Shown here one piece after another: positions 8,217 through 16,601 of a stretch of DNA of 46,715 nucleotides. Source of the DNA: Lachnospiraceae bacterium (GTDB taxonomy: Bacteria; Bacillota; Clostridia; Lachnospirales; Lachnospiraceae). The number at the start of each line of letters is the position of its first letter. Within the stretch, counting starts at the first letter, position 1. The notes below the pieces were generated by a model. It saw nothing but the letters and a program-made list of their open reading frames with translations. It searched no databases and was not told where the DNA came from. The stretch lies in the NCBI GenBank assembly GCA_024688505.1, contig JAILDZ010000015.1, forward strand, positions 1 through 46,715, in the 5' to 3' direction. Made by a program: the position numbers and the translations under genes.

Positions 8217-9623
8217 ATGGCAAAGCCTGTAAAAATAACTGAAACAGTCTTAAGAGATGCGCATCAGTCCCTTATAGCCACCAGAATGACTACGGAACAG
8301 ATGCTTCCCATAGTGGATAAAATGGATAAGGTGGGATATAACGCCGTGGAGTGTTGGGGAGGCGCCACCTTCGACGCATGCCTCAGATTCTTAAAGGAGG
8401 ATCCCTGGGTACGTCTTAGAAAGCTGCGTGACGGATTTAAGAACACCAAGCTTCAGATGCTCTTCAGAGGACAGAACATTCTGGGATATAAGCCCTATGC
8501 CGATGATGTGGTGGAATATTTCGTACAGAAATCCATTGCAAACGGAATTGATATCATAAGAATCTTTGACTGCCTTAATGATGTAAGAAACCTGGAAACA
8601 GCAGTGAAGGCATGTAATAAGGAAAAGGGACATGCTCAGGTGGCTCTTTCCTATACTCTGGGAGACGCCTACACTCTGGATTACTGGATGAACACAGCGA
8701 AGAAGATCGAGGAAATGGGAGCAGATTCCATCTGTATCAAGGATATGGCAGGTCTTCTGGTGCCGGTGGAGGCAGAGAAGCTGGTTAAGTCCTTGAAGAG
8801 TGCCACATCACTTCCTATCGAACTTCACACCCACTACACCTCAGGTGTGGCTTCCATGACATACATGAAGGCCGTTGAGGCTGGAGTGGACATTATAGAT
8901 ACAGCTATGTCACCTTTTGCTCTGGGTACATCTCAGCCTGCAACAGAGGTTATGGTGGAAGCCTTCAGAGGCACGGAGTATGATACAGGACTGGATCAGA
9001 ACCTTCTGGCTGAAATTGCTGACTACTTCCGTCCCCAGAGAGAAGCAGCTCTGGAAAGCGGACTTATGAATCCGAAGGTGCTTGGTGTTAACATTAAGAC
9101 TCTTCTTTATCAGGTTCCCGGCGGCATGCTTTCAAACCTGGTATCCCAGCTTAAAGAGCAGGGCAAGGAGGATAAGTTCGAAGAGGTGCTGCAGGAGGTG
9201 CCGAGAGTGCGTAAGGACCTGGGCGAGCCCCCTCTGGTTACACCTTCATCTCAGATAGTGGGAACTCAGGCAGTGTTTAATGTGCTGATGGGTGAAAGAT
9301 ATAAAGTGGCTACACAGGAGACAAAGGACATCCTTCTCGGAAAGTATGGACAGACCGTGAAGCCATTTAATCCCGAAATAGTGGACAAGGTGCTGGGCGA
9401 AGACAAAAAGAACGCCATCACATGCCGTCCCGCAGATCTTTTAGAGCCGCAGCTGAAATCCATTGAAGAGGAAATGAAACAATGGAAACAGCAGGATGAA
9501 GATGTACTTTCATATGCACTCTTCCCGCAGGTGGCTACAGAGTTCTTTAAATACAGAGAAGCTCAGCAGAGTAAGGTGGATCCTTCCGTAGCAGATACTA
9601 AAAACGGAGCATATCCTGTATAA
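8217..9623 (+). CDS. Pyruvate/oxaloacetate carboxyltransferase (5S/OadA/PycB-like), no biotin domain
   Basis: A 468-residue TIM-barrel carboxyltransferase that exchanges a carboxyl group between biotin and pyruvate/oxaloacetate. Motifs: LRDAHQS with metal ligand D14, CIKDMAGL with carboxylatable lysine 175, and HTHYTSG with metal-ligand histidines 204 and 206, followed by the PYC_OADA regulatory-type domain. It stops at about 468 and has no biotinyl lysine domain, as in transcarboxylase 5S and PycB rather than full OadA. It presumably uses the carrier encoded at 6501. It sits after the 12S-like, OadG-like, carrier and OadB genes. Whether it works as oxaloacetate decarboxylase alpha, as half of a transcarboxylase, or both, is open. 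GGAGG precedes the ATG. Confidence 0.92.
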   Translation: MAKPVKITETVLRDAHQSLIATRMTTEQMLPIVDKMDKVGYNAVECWGGATFDACLRFLKEDPWVRLRKLRDGFKNTKLQMLFRGQNILGYKPYADDVVEYFVQKSIANGIDIIRIFDCLNDVRNLETAVKACNKEKGHAQVALSYTLGDAYTLDYWMNTAKKIEEMGADSICIKDMAGLLVPVEAEKLVKSLKSATSLPIELHTHYTSGVASMTYMKAVEAGVDIIDTAMSPFALGTSQPATEVMVEAFRGTEYDTGLDQNLLAEIADYFRPQREAALESGLMNPKVLGVNIKTLLYQVPGGMLSNLVSQLKEQGKEDKFEEVLQEVPRVRKDLGEPPLVTPSSQIVGTQAVFNVLMGERYKVATQETKDILLGKYGQTVKPFNPEIVDKVLGEDKKNAITCRPADLLEPQLKSIEEEMKQWKQQDEDVLSYALFPQVATEFFKYREAQQSKVDPSVADTKNGAYPV

Positions 9624-9638
9624 TCTAAATGCTTATTT

Positions 9639-9672
9639 GAGAGGGCATCCGGCAAACAGGGTGCTCTCTTTA
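9639..9672 (+). terminator. Probable terminator after the 5S-like carboxyltransferase gene
   Basis: GAGAG-(GG)-CATCC pairs with GGGTG-CTCTC around a GGCAAACA loop and is followed by TTTATATAT. The T-tract is short and the stem has a two-base bulge. Confidence 0.6.
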
Positions 9673-9677
9673 TATAT

Positions 9678-9708
9678 GTGACCGAGGGGAATGATGCTCC
9701 TTTGTCAC
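9678..9708 (+). promoter_or_regulatory. Hairpin in the leader of the RpiR-type regulator gene
   Basis: GTGAC (9678-9682) pairs with GTCAC (9704-9708), with an imperfect inner AGGGGA/TCCTTT stem. It ends 16 bases before the regulator start and has no T-run. It could be a leader structure or an operator; the function is unknown. Confidence 0.35.
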
Positions 9709-9724
9709 TTAAAACGAGAGAAAC

Positions 9725-10651
9725 ATGGGTAATACAAACGAATTACTGAACAGAATAAACACAAATTACGGAAAGATGAGTAAGGGCCAGAAGCTCCTTT
9801 CCAATTATATTACGGATTATTACGACAAAGCGGTTTTTCTTACTGCGTCAAAGCTGGGAGAGACTGTGGGAGTCAGCGAATCTACGGTGGTACGCTTTGC
9901 CATGTGCCTGGGTTATAAAGGATATCCCGAATTCCAAAAGGCACTGGAAGAGATGGTGCGAAACAAACTGAACAGCATTCAGCGCATGGAAGTGGCCTAC
10001 GGAAGGGTGGAACAGTCTGAAGTCCTGGAAACCGTGCTGAAGTCTGATATGGAAAAGATAAAGCACACTCTGGAAACTATGGATGAGAAGGTGTTCTCCC
10101 ATGCGGTGGACATGATCCTGGATTCAGAGAAGATATATGTGGTGGGCATCAGATCATGTGCGCCCCTTGCATCATTTCTGGCTTTTTATCTGCATCTGAT
10201 GTTTGATAACGTGGTGCTTCTTAATACCAATAATTCAAGTGAACTCTTTGAGCAAATGATAAGGATAAACGAGAAGGATACCATTATAGGAATCAGCTTC
10301 CCGCGTTATTCCATGCGTACTTTAAAGGCTATGGAGTTTGCTAATAACAGAAATGCAAAGGTCATCACCATCACGGATTCAGTGCATTCGCCCATGAATC
10401 TATATTCATCCTGTAATCTTATAGCGGAATCGGATATGGCGGGCATAGTGGATTCTCTGGTGGCACCACTTTCTGTCATAAATGCCCTTATCATGGCGCT
10501 TTGTATGAAAAAGCAGGATGATGTGGCCACTACACTTGAAGAACTGGAAAATATCTGGGGCGAATATCAGGTGTACGAAAGCGATGAAATGGATCTTGTT
10601 GATGATACTTTAAAGAAGACATATCACAGAAAAGAGAATCCCGATGTATGA
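9725..10651 (+). CDS. MurR/RpiR-family transcriptional regulator
   Basis: A 308-residue regulator. Residues 1-77 are an HTH_6 DNA-binding domain with the recognition part VGVSESTVVRFAMCLGYKGYPEF, split here as VGVSESTVVRF and LGYKGYPEF. A SIS sugar-phosphate-binding domain follows at about 128-260 with YVVGIRSCAPLA and the GISFPRYSMRT loop. Family members sense phosphosugars and control sugar or amino-sugar catabolic genes, but no such genes are beside it; instead it heads a chain of housekeeping genes. The ribosome site is weak (GAGAG). The C-terminal acidic tail overlaps the next gene by 8 bases. Confidence 0.9.
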   Translation: MGNTNELLNRINTNYGKMSKGQKLLSNYITDYYDKAVFLTASKLGETVGVSESTVVRFAMCLGYKGYPEFQKALEEMVRNKLNSIQRMEVAYGRVEQSEVLETVLKSDMEKIKHTLETMDEKVFSHAVDMILDSEKIYVVGIRSCAPLASFLAFYLHLMFDNVVLLNTNNSSELFEQMIRINEKDTIIGISFPRYSMRTLKAMEFANNRNAKVITITDSVHSPMNLYSSCNLIAESDMAGIVDSLVAPLSVINALIMALCMKKQDDVATTLEELENIWGEYQVYESDEMDLVDDTLKKTYHRKENPDV

Positions 10652-11900
10652 TGTGCTGGTGGTAGGTGGAGGCGCCGCAGGAATGATGGCAGCAGCTGCT
10701 GCAGCCGAAAAAGGCGCTTCTGTTGCCCTTATAGAAAAGAATGAAAAACTGGGTAAGAAGATATATATCACCGGGAAAGGCAGATGTAATCTCACCAATG
10801 CATCGGATCTGGAAGAATACTTTTCTCAGTACATAGTCTCCAATCCGAAATTCCTGTACAGCGCACTCTATGGCTTTACCAATACAGATATGATGGATTT
10901 CATGGAACGGTACGGTACTCCTGTAAAGACTGAGAGAGGAAACAGGGTTTTTCCGGTTTCGGATCACGCCTCCGATGTCACGAAAGCCATTCATAAATGT
11001 TTGGAAGAAAGAAACGTAAAGATCTTTCTTAATACGGAAGTGAAACGTCTTTTAGTGCAGGATAGTGAAGTGGCAGGTGTATCGGTAAATACTTCTCATG
11101 GCAGTGAAGAAATTAAAGCAAAAAAAGTCATTATTGCCACAGGGGGGCTTTCGTACAGCACCACAGGAAGCACGGGGGACGGATACAGGTTTGCCGCAGA
11201 TCTGGGACATGATGTCACCGAACTTCGGCCGTCTCTGGTGCCGCTTACCGTAAAGGAAGACTACATAAAGAAACTCCAGGGACTTTCACTTAAGAATGTG
11301 ACTCTTTCTTTTTATAAAGAAGATAAAAAGGTGTATTCCGGATTCGGAGAGATGCTTTTTACACATTTTGGCATAAGCGGACCACTGGTCCTCTCGGCAT
11401 CTGCTGTACTTACTAAGAAATACAGAGAACTGAACGGCCTGAAGGGCGAGATAGATCTGAAAAGCGCATTATCTTATGAAGAACTGGATAACAGGCTTTT
11501 AAGAGACTTTAAGGGAAACGAAAACAAAGATTTCTTTAATGTGGCCGGAGGGCTTCTGCCGGGGAAACTAAGGCCGGTGATGGAAGAACTTTTTCCGGAA
11601 GGCAAAGGGAAAAAGGTAAATGAGATCACCAGGGAAGACAGAAGAAGATTTATCGAGCTTCTTAAGCATTTCCCTCTTACCGTCACAGGGAATACAGGCT
11701 TTAAAGAAGCTGTGATCACCCAGGGCGGCGTAAATGTGAAGGAGATAGACCCCTCCACAATGGAATCTAAGAAAATAAAGGGGCTTTATTTCGCAGGCGA
11801 GGTCCTGGATGTGGATGCACTTACGGGCGGATTTAATCTGCAGATAGCTTTTTCCACAGGTGTTCTTTCCGGGATATCAGCCGGGGAAAGCTTAAGATAA
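10644..11900 (+). CDS. BaiN/HI0933-family FAD-dependent oxidoreductase
   Basis: A 418-residue flavoprotein. The N-terminal Rossmann dinucleotide motif VVGGGAAGMMAA (about residues 5-16) is followed by IEKNEKLGKKIYITGKGRCN, the family signature of HI0933/BaiN/YhiN proteins. The C-terminus has YFAGEVLDVDALTGGFNLQ, the second FAD-contact segment. Physiological substrate is unclear; some relatives act in bile-acid dehydroxylation, most are unassigned. The ATG overlaps the regulator gene by 8 bases, so translation is probably coupled. A strong AAGGAGG site for cmk follows right after the stop. Confidence 0.9.
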   Translation: MYDVLVVGGGAAGMMAAAAAAEKGASVALIEKNEKLGKKIYITGKGRCNLTNASDLEEYFSQYIVSNPKFLYSALYGFTNTDMMDFMERYGTPVKTERGNRVFPVSDHASDVTKAIHKCLEERNVKIFLNTEVKRLLVQDSEVAGVSVNTSHGSEEIKAKKVIIATGGLSYSTTGSTGDGYRFAADLGHDVTELRPSLVPLTVKEDYIKKLQGLSLKNVTLSFYKEDKKVYSGFGEMLFTHFGISGPLVLSASAVLTKKYRELNGLKGEIDLKSALSYEELDNRLLRDFKGNENKDFFNVAGGLLPGKLRPVMEELFPEGKGKKVNEITREDRRRFIELLKHFPLTVTGNTGFKEAVITQGGVNVKEIDPSTMESKKIKGLYFAGEVLDVDALTGGFNLQIAFSTGVLSGISAGESLR

Positions 11901-11913
11901 GGAGGTAAATGAG

Positions 11914-12579
11914 ATGAATATAGCAATAGACGGGCCTGCCGGAGCAGGAAAAAGCACTATAGCAAAGACCCTGGCAAAGGATCTGGGATTTGTATACGTG
12001 GACACAGGAGCCATGTACAGAGCCATGGGCATATACTTTATTGATAATGGGATCTCCATTAACGATAAAGATGCGGTGACAGGTTCCCTGAAAAACATTC
12101 TGGTAGAGATACGTTATGAGGACGGCGCCCAGAAAGTGATCCTTAACGGAACTGATGTATCCGCAAGGCTTCGGGATGAAGCTGTGGGAAATGCAGCCAG
12201 TGTCACATCTGCATACCCGGAGGTTCGCACACATCTTATGGACCTGCAAAGAGGGCTTGCAAAAAAGATGGATGTGATCATGGACGGCAGGGATATCGGT
12301 ACCGTGGTGCTTCCGGATGCGGAACTGAAGATATTTCTTACTGCAAGCTCTGATGAGAGAGCAAGGCGAAGATGTAAAGAGCTTGAGGAGAAAGGCGAAA
12401 AGGCAGACTTTGAAAAGATCAAGGCTGACATAGAAGAGAGAGACTACAGGGATTCACACAGAGAAACTGCTCCACTTAAGCAGGCTGAGGATGCTGTGCT
12501 TGTGGATACATCCGATCTGACTATCGATGAAGTGGTAAGCAGATTAAAAGAACTGGCAGGAAAGAAACGCAATGGATAA
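11914..12579 (+). CDS. cmk: Cytidylate kinase
   Basis: A 221-residue (d)CMP kinase that phosphorylates CMP and dCMP with ATP in the cytosol. The P-loop DGPAGAGKST is at about 6-15, VDTGAMYRA at about 29-37 binds the nucleotide, and MDGRDIGTVVLPDAELKIFL at about 122-141 is the family signature; the RARRR lid arginines follow. Length is normal. AAGGAGG lies 8 bases before the ATG. cmk next to ispH and rpsA is a common clostridial arrangement. The 3' end overlaps ispH by 8 bases. Confidence 0.97.
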   Translation: MNIAIDGPAGAGKSTIAKTLAKDLGFVYVDTGAMYRAMGIYFIDNGISINDKDAVTGSLKNILVEIRYEDGAQKVILNGTDVSARLRDEAVGNAASVTSAYPEVRTHLMDLQRGLAKKMDVIMDGRDIGTVVLPDAELKIFLTASSDERARRRCKELEEKGEKADFEKIKADIEERDYRDSHRETAPLKQAEDAVLVDTSDLTIDEVVSRLKELAGKKRNG

Positions 12580-13441
12580 AAAGATCATTCTGGCCAAGTC
12601 TGCAGGCTTTTGCTTCGGAGTGCAAAGAGCAGTGGACACGGTGGAAGAAGAACTGAAAAAATCACCGAAGCTCATATATACATACGGGCCCATCATCCAT
12701 AACGAAAATGTGGTGGAGGATCTAAAGGAAAAAGGAGTGCACGTGATGGAAGAGGGAGATGACCTGTCCGCATCCGAGCCCGGAGTGATGGTCATCCGGT
12801 CCCACGGTGTATCAAAAAAGATCATGGATGATCTTTCGAAAAAGGAATATAAAGTGGTGGATGCCACCTGCCCCTTTGTGAAAAAGATACATAATATAGT
12901 AAGCGAGTATTCCGAGAAAGGTTATCACATCCTGATCATAGGTAATGAATCCCATCCCGAAATACAGGGGATCATAGGATGGATACATGGGGATTCTTAT
13001 ACTGTCATCGATTCCGAAGAAGAGGCAGAACAATTTAGTATCGAAAATAATACAAAGATCTGCCTGGTGGCGCAAACCACGTATAATCACAATAAATTTG
13101 AAAATTTAGTTGAAATCATCAAACATAAAGGTTATGATGTATTTGCTGTGAGTACGATCTGTAACGCCACCCATGAGAGACAGGAGGAGGCCGCACAGAT
13201 TGCAGAGCTAGTTGATGTGATGATGGTCATCGGCGGAAGATCCAGTTCCAATTCCCGCAAACTTTATGAGATTTGCAAGGACAAATGCGAAAGGACATTT
13301 TTCGTACAGACGGCTAAAGACATTGATCTATCGGTACTAAAGTCCACTAACACCATAGGGATTACAGCAGGGGCATCGACCCCAAACAATATTATTGAGG
13401 AGGTTCAAAATACATGTCAGAGAGTTTTGAACAATTACTAA
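12572..13441 (+). CDS. ispH: 4-hydroxy-3-methylbut-2-enyl diphosphate reductase (IspH)
   Basis: A 289-residue iron-sulfur enzyme of the last step of the MEP isoprenoid pathway, making IPP and DMAPP. The three cluster cysteines are visible: C14 in AGFCFGV, about C96 in DATCPFV and about C196 in TICNATHERQ. The SHGV and TTYN substrate-site segments and the C-terminal ITAGASTPNNIIEEV are present. Start at the ATG that overlaps cmk by 8 bases; AGGAAAG lies upstream. In many clostridia IspH is fused to S1 protein; here the reading frames are separate, and the S1 start lies inside the last 28 bases of this gene. Confidence 0.97.
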   Translation: MDKKIILAKSAGFCFGVQRAVDTVEEELKKSPKLIYTYGPIIHNENVVEDLKEKGVHVMEEGDDLSASEPGVMVIRSHGVSKKIMDDLSKKEYKVVDATCPFVKKIHNIVSEYSEKGYHILIIGNESHPEIQGIIGWIHGDSYTVIDSEEEAEQFSIENNTKICLVAQTTYNHNKFENLVEIIKHKGYDVFAVSTICNATHERQEEAAQIAELVDVMMVIGGRSSSNSRKLYEICKDKCERTFFVQTAKDIDLSVLKSTNTIGITAGASTPNNIIEEVQNTCQRVLNNY

Positions 13442-14541
13442 ACGAATACGACAAAACAATTCATAGTGGAGAGGTTGTTGAAGGTACTGTTATCAATGTT
13501 AAACCCGACGAAATAGACCTTAATATCGGATACAAGTCAGACGGCATCATTACCAGAAACGAGTATAGTGACGATAATACACTCGACCTTACCACAGTAG
13601 TCAAGATTGGTGACACTATGGAAGCTAAGGTCGTAAAGGTGAACGACGGAGACGGTCAGGTTCTTCTTTCATATAAGAGACTGGCTCAGGAGAAAGGAAA
13701 CGAGAAGATCAAGGATGCATTTGAAACAGGTCAGCCTCTTACAGCTACTGTTACAAAGGCTCTTAACGGAGGTCTTTCCGTAGATGTGGAAGGTTCCAGA
13801 GTGTTCATTCCCGCTTCTCTTATTTCCGATAGCTTCGAAAGAGATCTGGCTAAATACGAAGGCCAGGAGATCACCTTTATTATTACAGAATATAATCCCA
13901 GAAGACGTCGCATCATCGGTGACCGCAAGCAGCTTCTTGTGGCAGAGAAAGAAAAGAACATGGAAGAGTTTCTTTCCAAGATCACCGTTGGTGACGTTAT
14001 TGAAGGTACCGTTAAGAATGTTACAGATTTCGGTGCGTTCGTAGACCTGGGCGGAGTAGACGGACTCCTTCACATCTCCGAGATGTCATGGGGCAGAGTA
14101 GAGAACCCCAAGAAGATCTTCAAGGTAGACGAGAAGGTTCGTGTATTTATTAAAGAGATCAACGGACATAAGATCGCACTTTCCAGAAAGTTCCCGGATG
14201 AGAACCCCTGGAATAATGCTTCTCAGAAATACAGCGTAGGTACAGTAGTGACCGGTAAAGTGGCACGCATGACTGATTTCGGTGCATTTATCGAGCTGGC
14301 ACCCGGCGTTGATGCGCTTCTTCATGTATCTCAGATAAGTAAGGATCATGTTGAGAAGCCTGCTGACCTTCTTAAGGTGGGACAGGAGATCGAAGCTACA
14401 GTTATGGAATTCCGTGAGGAAGATCATAAGATAAGCCTTACAATGAAGGGAAAGGATGAATCCGGCGACAACAGTGATGCAGATGTGGCTGATGTAGACA
14501 TTGAAGCAGTAGCTGCAGAGACCGAAAGCGAAGAAGCTTAA
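13414..14541 (+). CDS. S1 RNA-binding-domain protein (ribosomal protein S1-like)
   Basis: A 375-residue protein with four S1 (OB-fold) domains at about residues 18-85, 104-170, 192-260 and 277-345, the third starting GDVIEGTVKNVTDFGAFVDL and the fourth GTVVTGKVARMTDFGAFIEL. An acidic tail ends the protein. It would bind mRNA at the 30S subunit. Firmicute S1 homologues have four domains rather than the six of enterobacteria. The start is the ATG 10 bases after GGAGG, in a different frame from ispH and overlapping it by 28 bases, so translation is probably coupled. It is the unfused counterpart of the clostridial IspH-S1 fusion. Confidence 0.92.
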   Translation: MSESFEQLLNEYDKTIHSGEVVEGTVINVKPDEIDLNIGYKSDGIITRNEYSDDNTLDLTTVVKIGDTMEAKVVKVNDGDGQVLLSYKRLAQEKGNEKIKDAFETGQPLTATVTKALNGGLSVDVEGSRVFIPASLISDSFERDLAKYEGQEITFIITEYNPRRRRIIGDRKQLLVAEKEKNMEEFLSKITVGDVIEGTVKNVTDFGAFVDLGGVDGLLHISEMSWGRVENPKKIFKVDEKVRVFIKEINGHKIALSRKFPDENPWNNASQKYSVGTVVTGKVARMTDFGAFIELAPGVDALLHVSQISKDHVEKPADLLKVGQEIEATVMEFREEDHKISLTMKGKDESGDNSDADVADVDIEAVAAETESEEA

Positions 14542-14565
14542 TACTTTTCTTAAAAGGGGATTATC

Positions 14566-15372
14566 ATGGCACTGGATAACTATGAGGGGTTCAAAGCGGA
14601 TATACTCCGTAAGACGAAAATAGATCTTAGCGCTTATAAAGAAAAGCAGATGCGCCGCCGCATAGATTCATTAGCGGTGAAGCATAAGTGCAATTCCTAT
14701 GAGGAATATACAAAACTCATGGAGAAGGAGCATGAGGTTTTTGATGAATTCATTAACTTCATGACCATCAATGTTTCCGAGTTTTACAGGAACCCCGAGC
14801 AGTGGGATTATCTGGACAAGGAATTCATTCCCGAGCTTATCAAGCGCTTTGGAAAGAATCTAAAGATCTGGAGTGCAGCATGTTCTACAGGAGACGAGCC
14901 TTATTCACTCGTGATGGCTCTGTCCAGACATCTGCCGTTAAATCAGATCAAGATTATGGCTACAGACCTGGATAACGAAGTTATGAGACAGGCAAAGGTA
15001 GGACTCTATAACGATAAGAGTATCGCCGGTGTACCTGCGGATCTGAAGAAGAAGTACTTCACCCAGGTAGGAAAATCATGGCAGATATCTGATGAGATCA
15101 AGTCCAGAGTAGAATTCAAACAGCATAATCTGCTTAAAGATCCGTACCCCAAGGGCTGTGACATGATAGTATGTCGTAACGTGCTGATATATTTCACTGA
15201 GGAAGCAAAATATGAAGTGTATCAGAAGTTTGAGGAAGCACTTAAAGAACAGGGTATACTCTTTATAGGAAGTACCGAACAGGTTACCGACTATAAGAAG
15301 ATAGGATATAAAAGACGTTATTCCTTCTTCTACCAAAAAGATGCAGAGACAAAGGCCTCTGCTAACAAGTAA
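14566..15372 (+). CDS. cheR: Chemotaxis protein methyltransferase CheR
   Basis: A 268-residue SAM-dependent enzyme that methylates glutamates of chemoreceptors. An all-alpha N-terminal domain (about 1-75) with the basic segment KEKQMRRRID recognises the receptor. The SAM-binding domain has IWSAACSTGDEPYSLVM (about 103-119), MATDLD, and CRNVLIYF. The C-terminus FIGSTEQV is typical. It follows the S1 gene by 24 bases and has AAGGGG upstream. No other che genes are adjacent; it could serve the receptor encoded at 2119. Its terminator lies within the convergent downstream gene. Confidence 0.95.
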   Translation: MALDNYEGFKADILRKTKIDLSAYKEKQMRRRIDSLAVKHKCNSYEEYTKLMEKEHEVFDEFINFMTINVSEFYRNPEQWDYLDKEFIPELIKRFGKNLKIWSAACSTGDEPYSLVMALSRHLPLNQIKIMATDLDNEVMRQAKVGLYNDKSIAGVPADLKKKYFTQVGKSWQISDEIKSRVEFKQHNLLKDPYPKGCDMIVCRNVLIYFTEEAKYEVYQKFEEALKEQGILFIGSTEQVTDYKKIGYKRRYSFFYQKDAETKASANK

Positions 15373-16495
15373 GAGATATAATCAGATTTTCAATATGCAG
15401 TGTCAGAAAGTTTTCTGACACTGTATTTTTTTCATATAGAATGTAAAACTGCTTATCGCAATAGTCTTTTCTGAAACTATGCGCGCCTTCATAAATCTCG
15501 GGATGAGGACATTTTTTTATATCCGGAAGAGGTAAGAAGGATCCGGTCTTTATCGAAAAGCATTCTTCTTTCTTTGCCTTTCTTTTGGATTCTTTTGGCA
15601 CGGAAAGAGACAGGGCTTTCGGCACGATGATATCTTCATCTATCAGATATACATAGTTCTTATAGTCCATATAATAATACTTTAGCGAACCCTGATAGAC
15701 GGTAAGGGCACCTTTCAGCCTATAGCCTGAAAAAATAGTATATATATTCTCGTCTTTTAAACGGACTTCTTTCGGTATGGTCTTATCTGTCTGAAATGAG
15801 AAAAGCAAATGACAGGGATCCTCTTCTTCAAAAGAAGGATCTGATAGAGAAGCGCTGGTCAGACTTTTATATGCCAGTATGTTAAGAACCGGCAGCATAT
15901 TTATCACATCTTCTTCATTATGGAGAAGCAGTAGCTTTTCCTTTTCTTCGGAAGGACAGGTGGCGTAATCCTTATAGACATCGATCAGTTCTCCGCCGCT
16001 GTATTTATCTTCACGATATATTCCAAGGAATCGTTCAATAGTTTTCAGTTTAAGATCCGGAAGACTAAGGACTTTTTTTAGCTTTTTCACTTCTTTATAC
16101 AGGTCCATTGACCTGAATAGCTCTAAATGAGCATACATATGATGTCTGCTGCATCTTTCTGCTATATAAGGCAGATCGAAGGTGTCCCCGTTAAATGTTA
16201 TTATGGTTTTATATGAAGTGAGATACTCAAGAAAAGCGGAAAGCATGGCTTCTTCGTCATCTGGTCTTTCGGAAAAAAACAGAGTGGTTTCTATGAGATC
16301 ATCAGTCTTTGCCATGCAACCTATCAGATATATGGGATATATGCGGCTGCTAAAGCCAAGAGTCTCAATGTCTAAAAAGACTGTATCATTGTCAAATACT
16401 GATTTTTCAAGAGTGTTAAGTTCATGATCCACGGTGTTTTTTATGATTTTCATGTTGAAAAGTTTACATGAAGATATCCGGTCTGTCAAAAGCAT
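15362..16495 (-). CDS. RNase H-like (DEDD) exonuclease, YprB family
   Basis: A 377-residue protein with an RNase H-like 3'-5' exonuclease fold (RNase_H_2 type). Acidic motifs are seen at VFLDIETLG (D42, E44), FNGDTFDLPYI, and HNEEDVINML near residue 200. The C-terminal ~150 residues have no fold I can name. Role unknown; YprB relatives are nuclease-like proteins of Firmicutes. An upstream in-frame ATG at 16528 exists, but the ATG at 16495 is preceded by AAGGGGGG and fits better. It converges with cheR with an 11-base overlap, and its last codons contain the cheR terminator hairpin. It is divergent from rnfC. Confidence 0.75.
   Translation of the reverse strand: MLLTDRISSCKLFNMKIIKNTVDHELNTLEKSVFDNDTVFLDIETLGFSSRIYPIYLIGCMAKTDDLIETTLFFSERPDDEEAMLSAFLEYLTSYKTIITFNGDTFDLPYIAERCSRHHMYAHLELFRSMDLYKEVKKLKKVLSLPDLKLKTIERFLGIYREDKYSGGELIDVYKDYATCPSEEKEKLLLLHNEEDVINMLPVLNILAYKSLTSASLSDPSFEEEDPCHLLFSFQTDKTIPKEVRLKDENIYTIFSGYRLKGALTVYQGSLKYYYMDYKNYVYLIDEDIIVPKALSLSVPKESKRKAKKEECFSIKTGSFLPLPDIKKCPHPEIYEGAHSFRKDYCDKQFYILYEKNTVSENFLTLHIENLIISLTC
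15397..15432 (+). terminator. cheR terminator embedded in the convergent gene
   Basis: CAGTGTCAGAA (from 15398) pairs with TTCTGACACTG (to 15423) with a 4-base loop, followed by TATTTTTTT. It is a strong intrinsic terminator on the plus strand, 25 bases after the cheR stop. The whole element is coding sequence on the minus strand (last ~20 codons of the RNase H-like gene). Confidence 0.85.
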
Positions 16496-16556
16496 GAAAC
16501 CCCCCTTAAAGTACTTAAAAATAAACACTTTTATTTAATCATGGCAAAGTAAGTTA

Positions 16557-16565
16557 TGCTATAAT
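16557..16565 (+). promoter_or_regulatory. Extended -10 promoter of the rnf operon
   Basis: TG-C-TATAAT (16557-16565) is a full extended -10 element about 37 bases before the rnfC start. No good -35 is seen at the right distance, as is common for extended -10 promoters. A weaker minus-strand pair, TTGCCA-18-TATTTT, could serve the divergent RNase H-like gene. Confidence 0.55.
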
Positions 16566-16601
16566 TTGTAATTGGAAAAATAGATAAAGGAGGGAAGTGT
16601 T

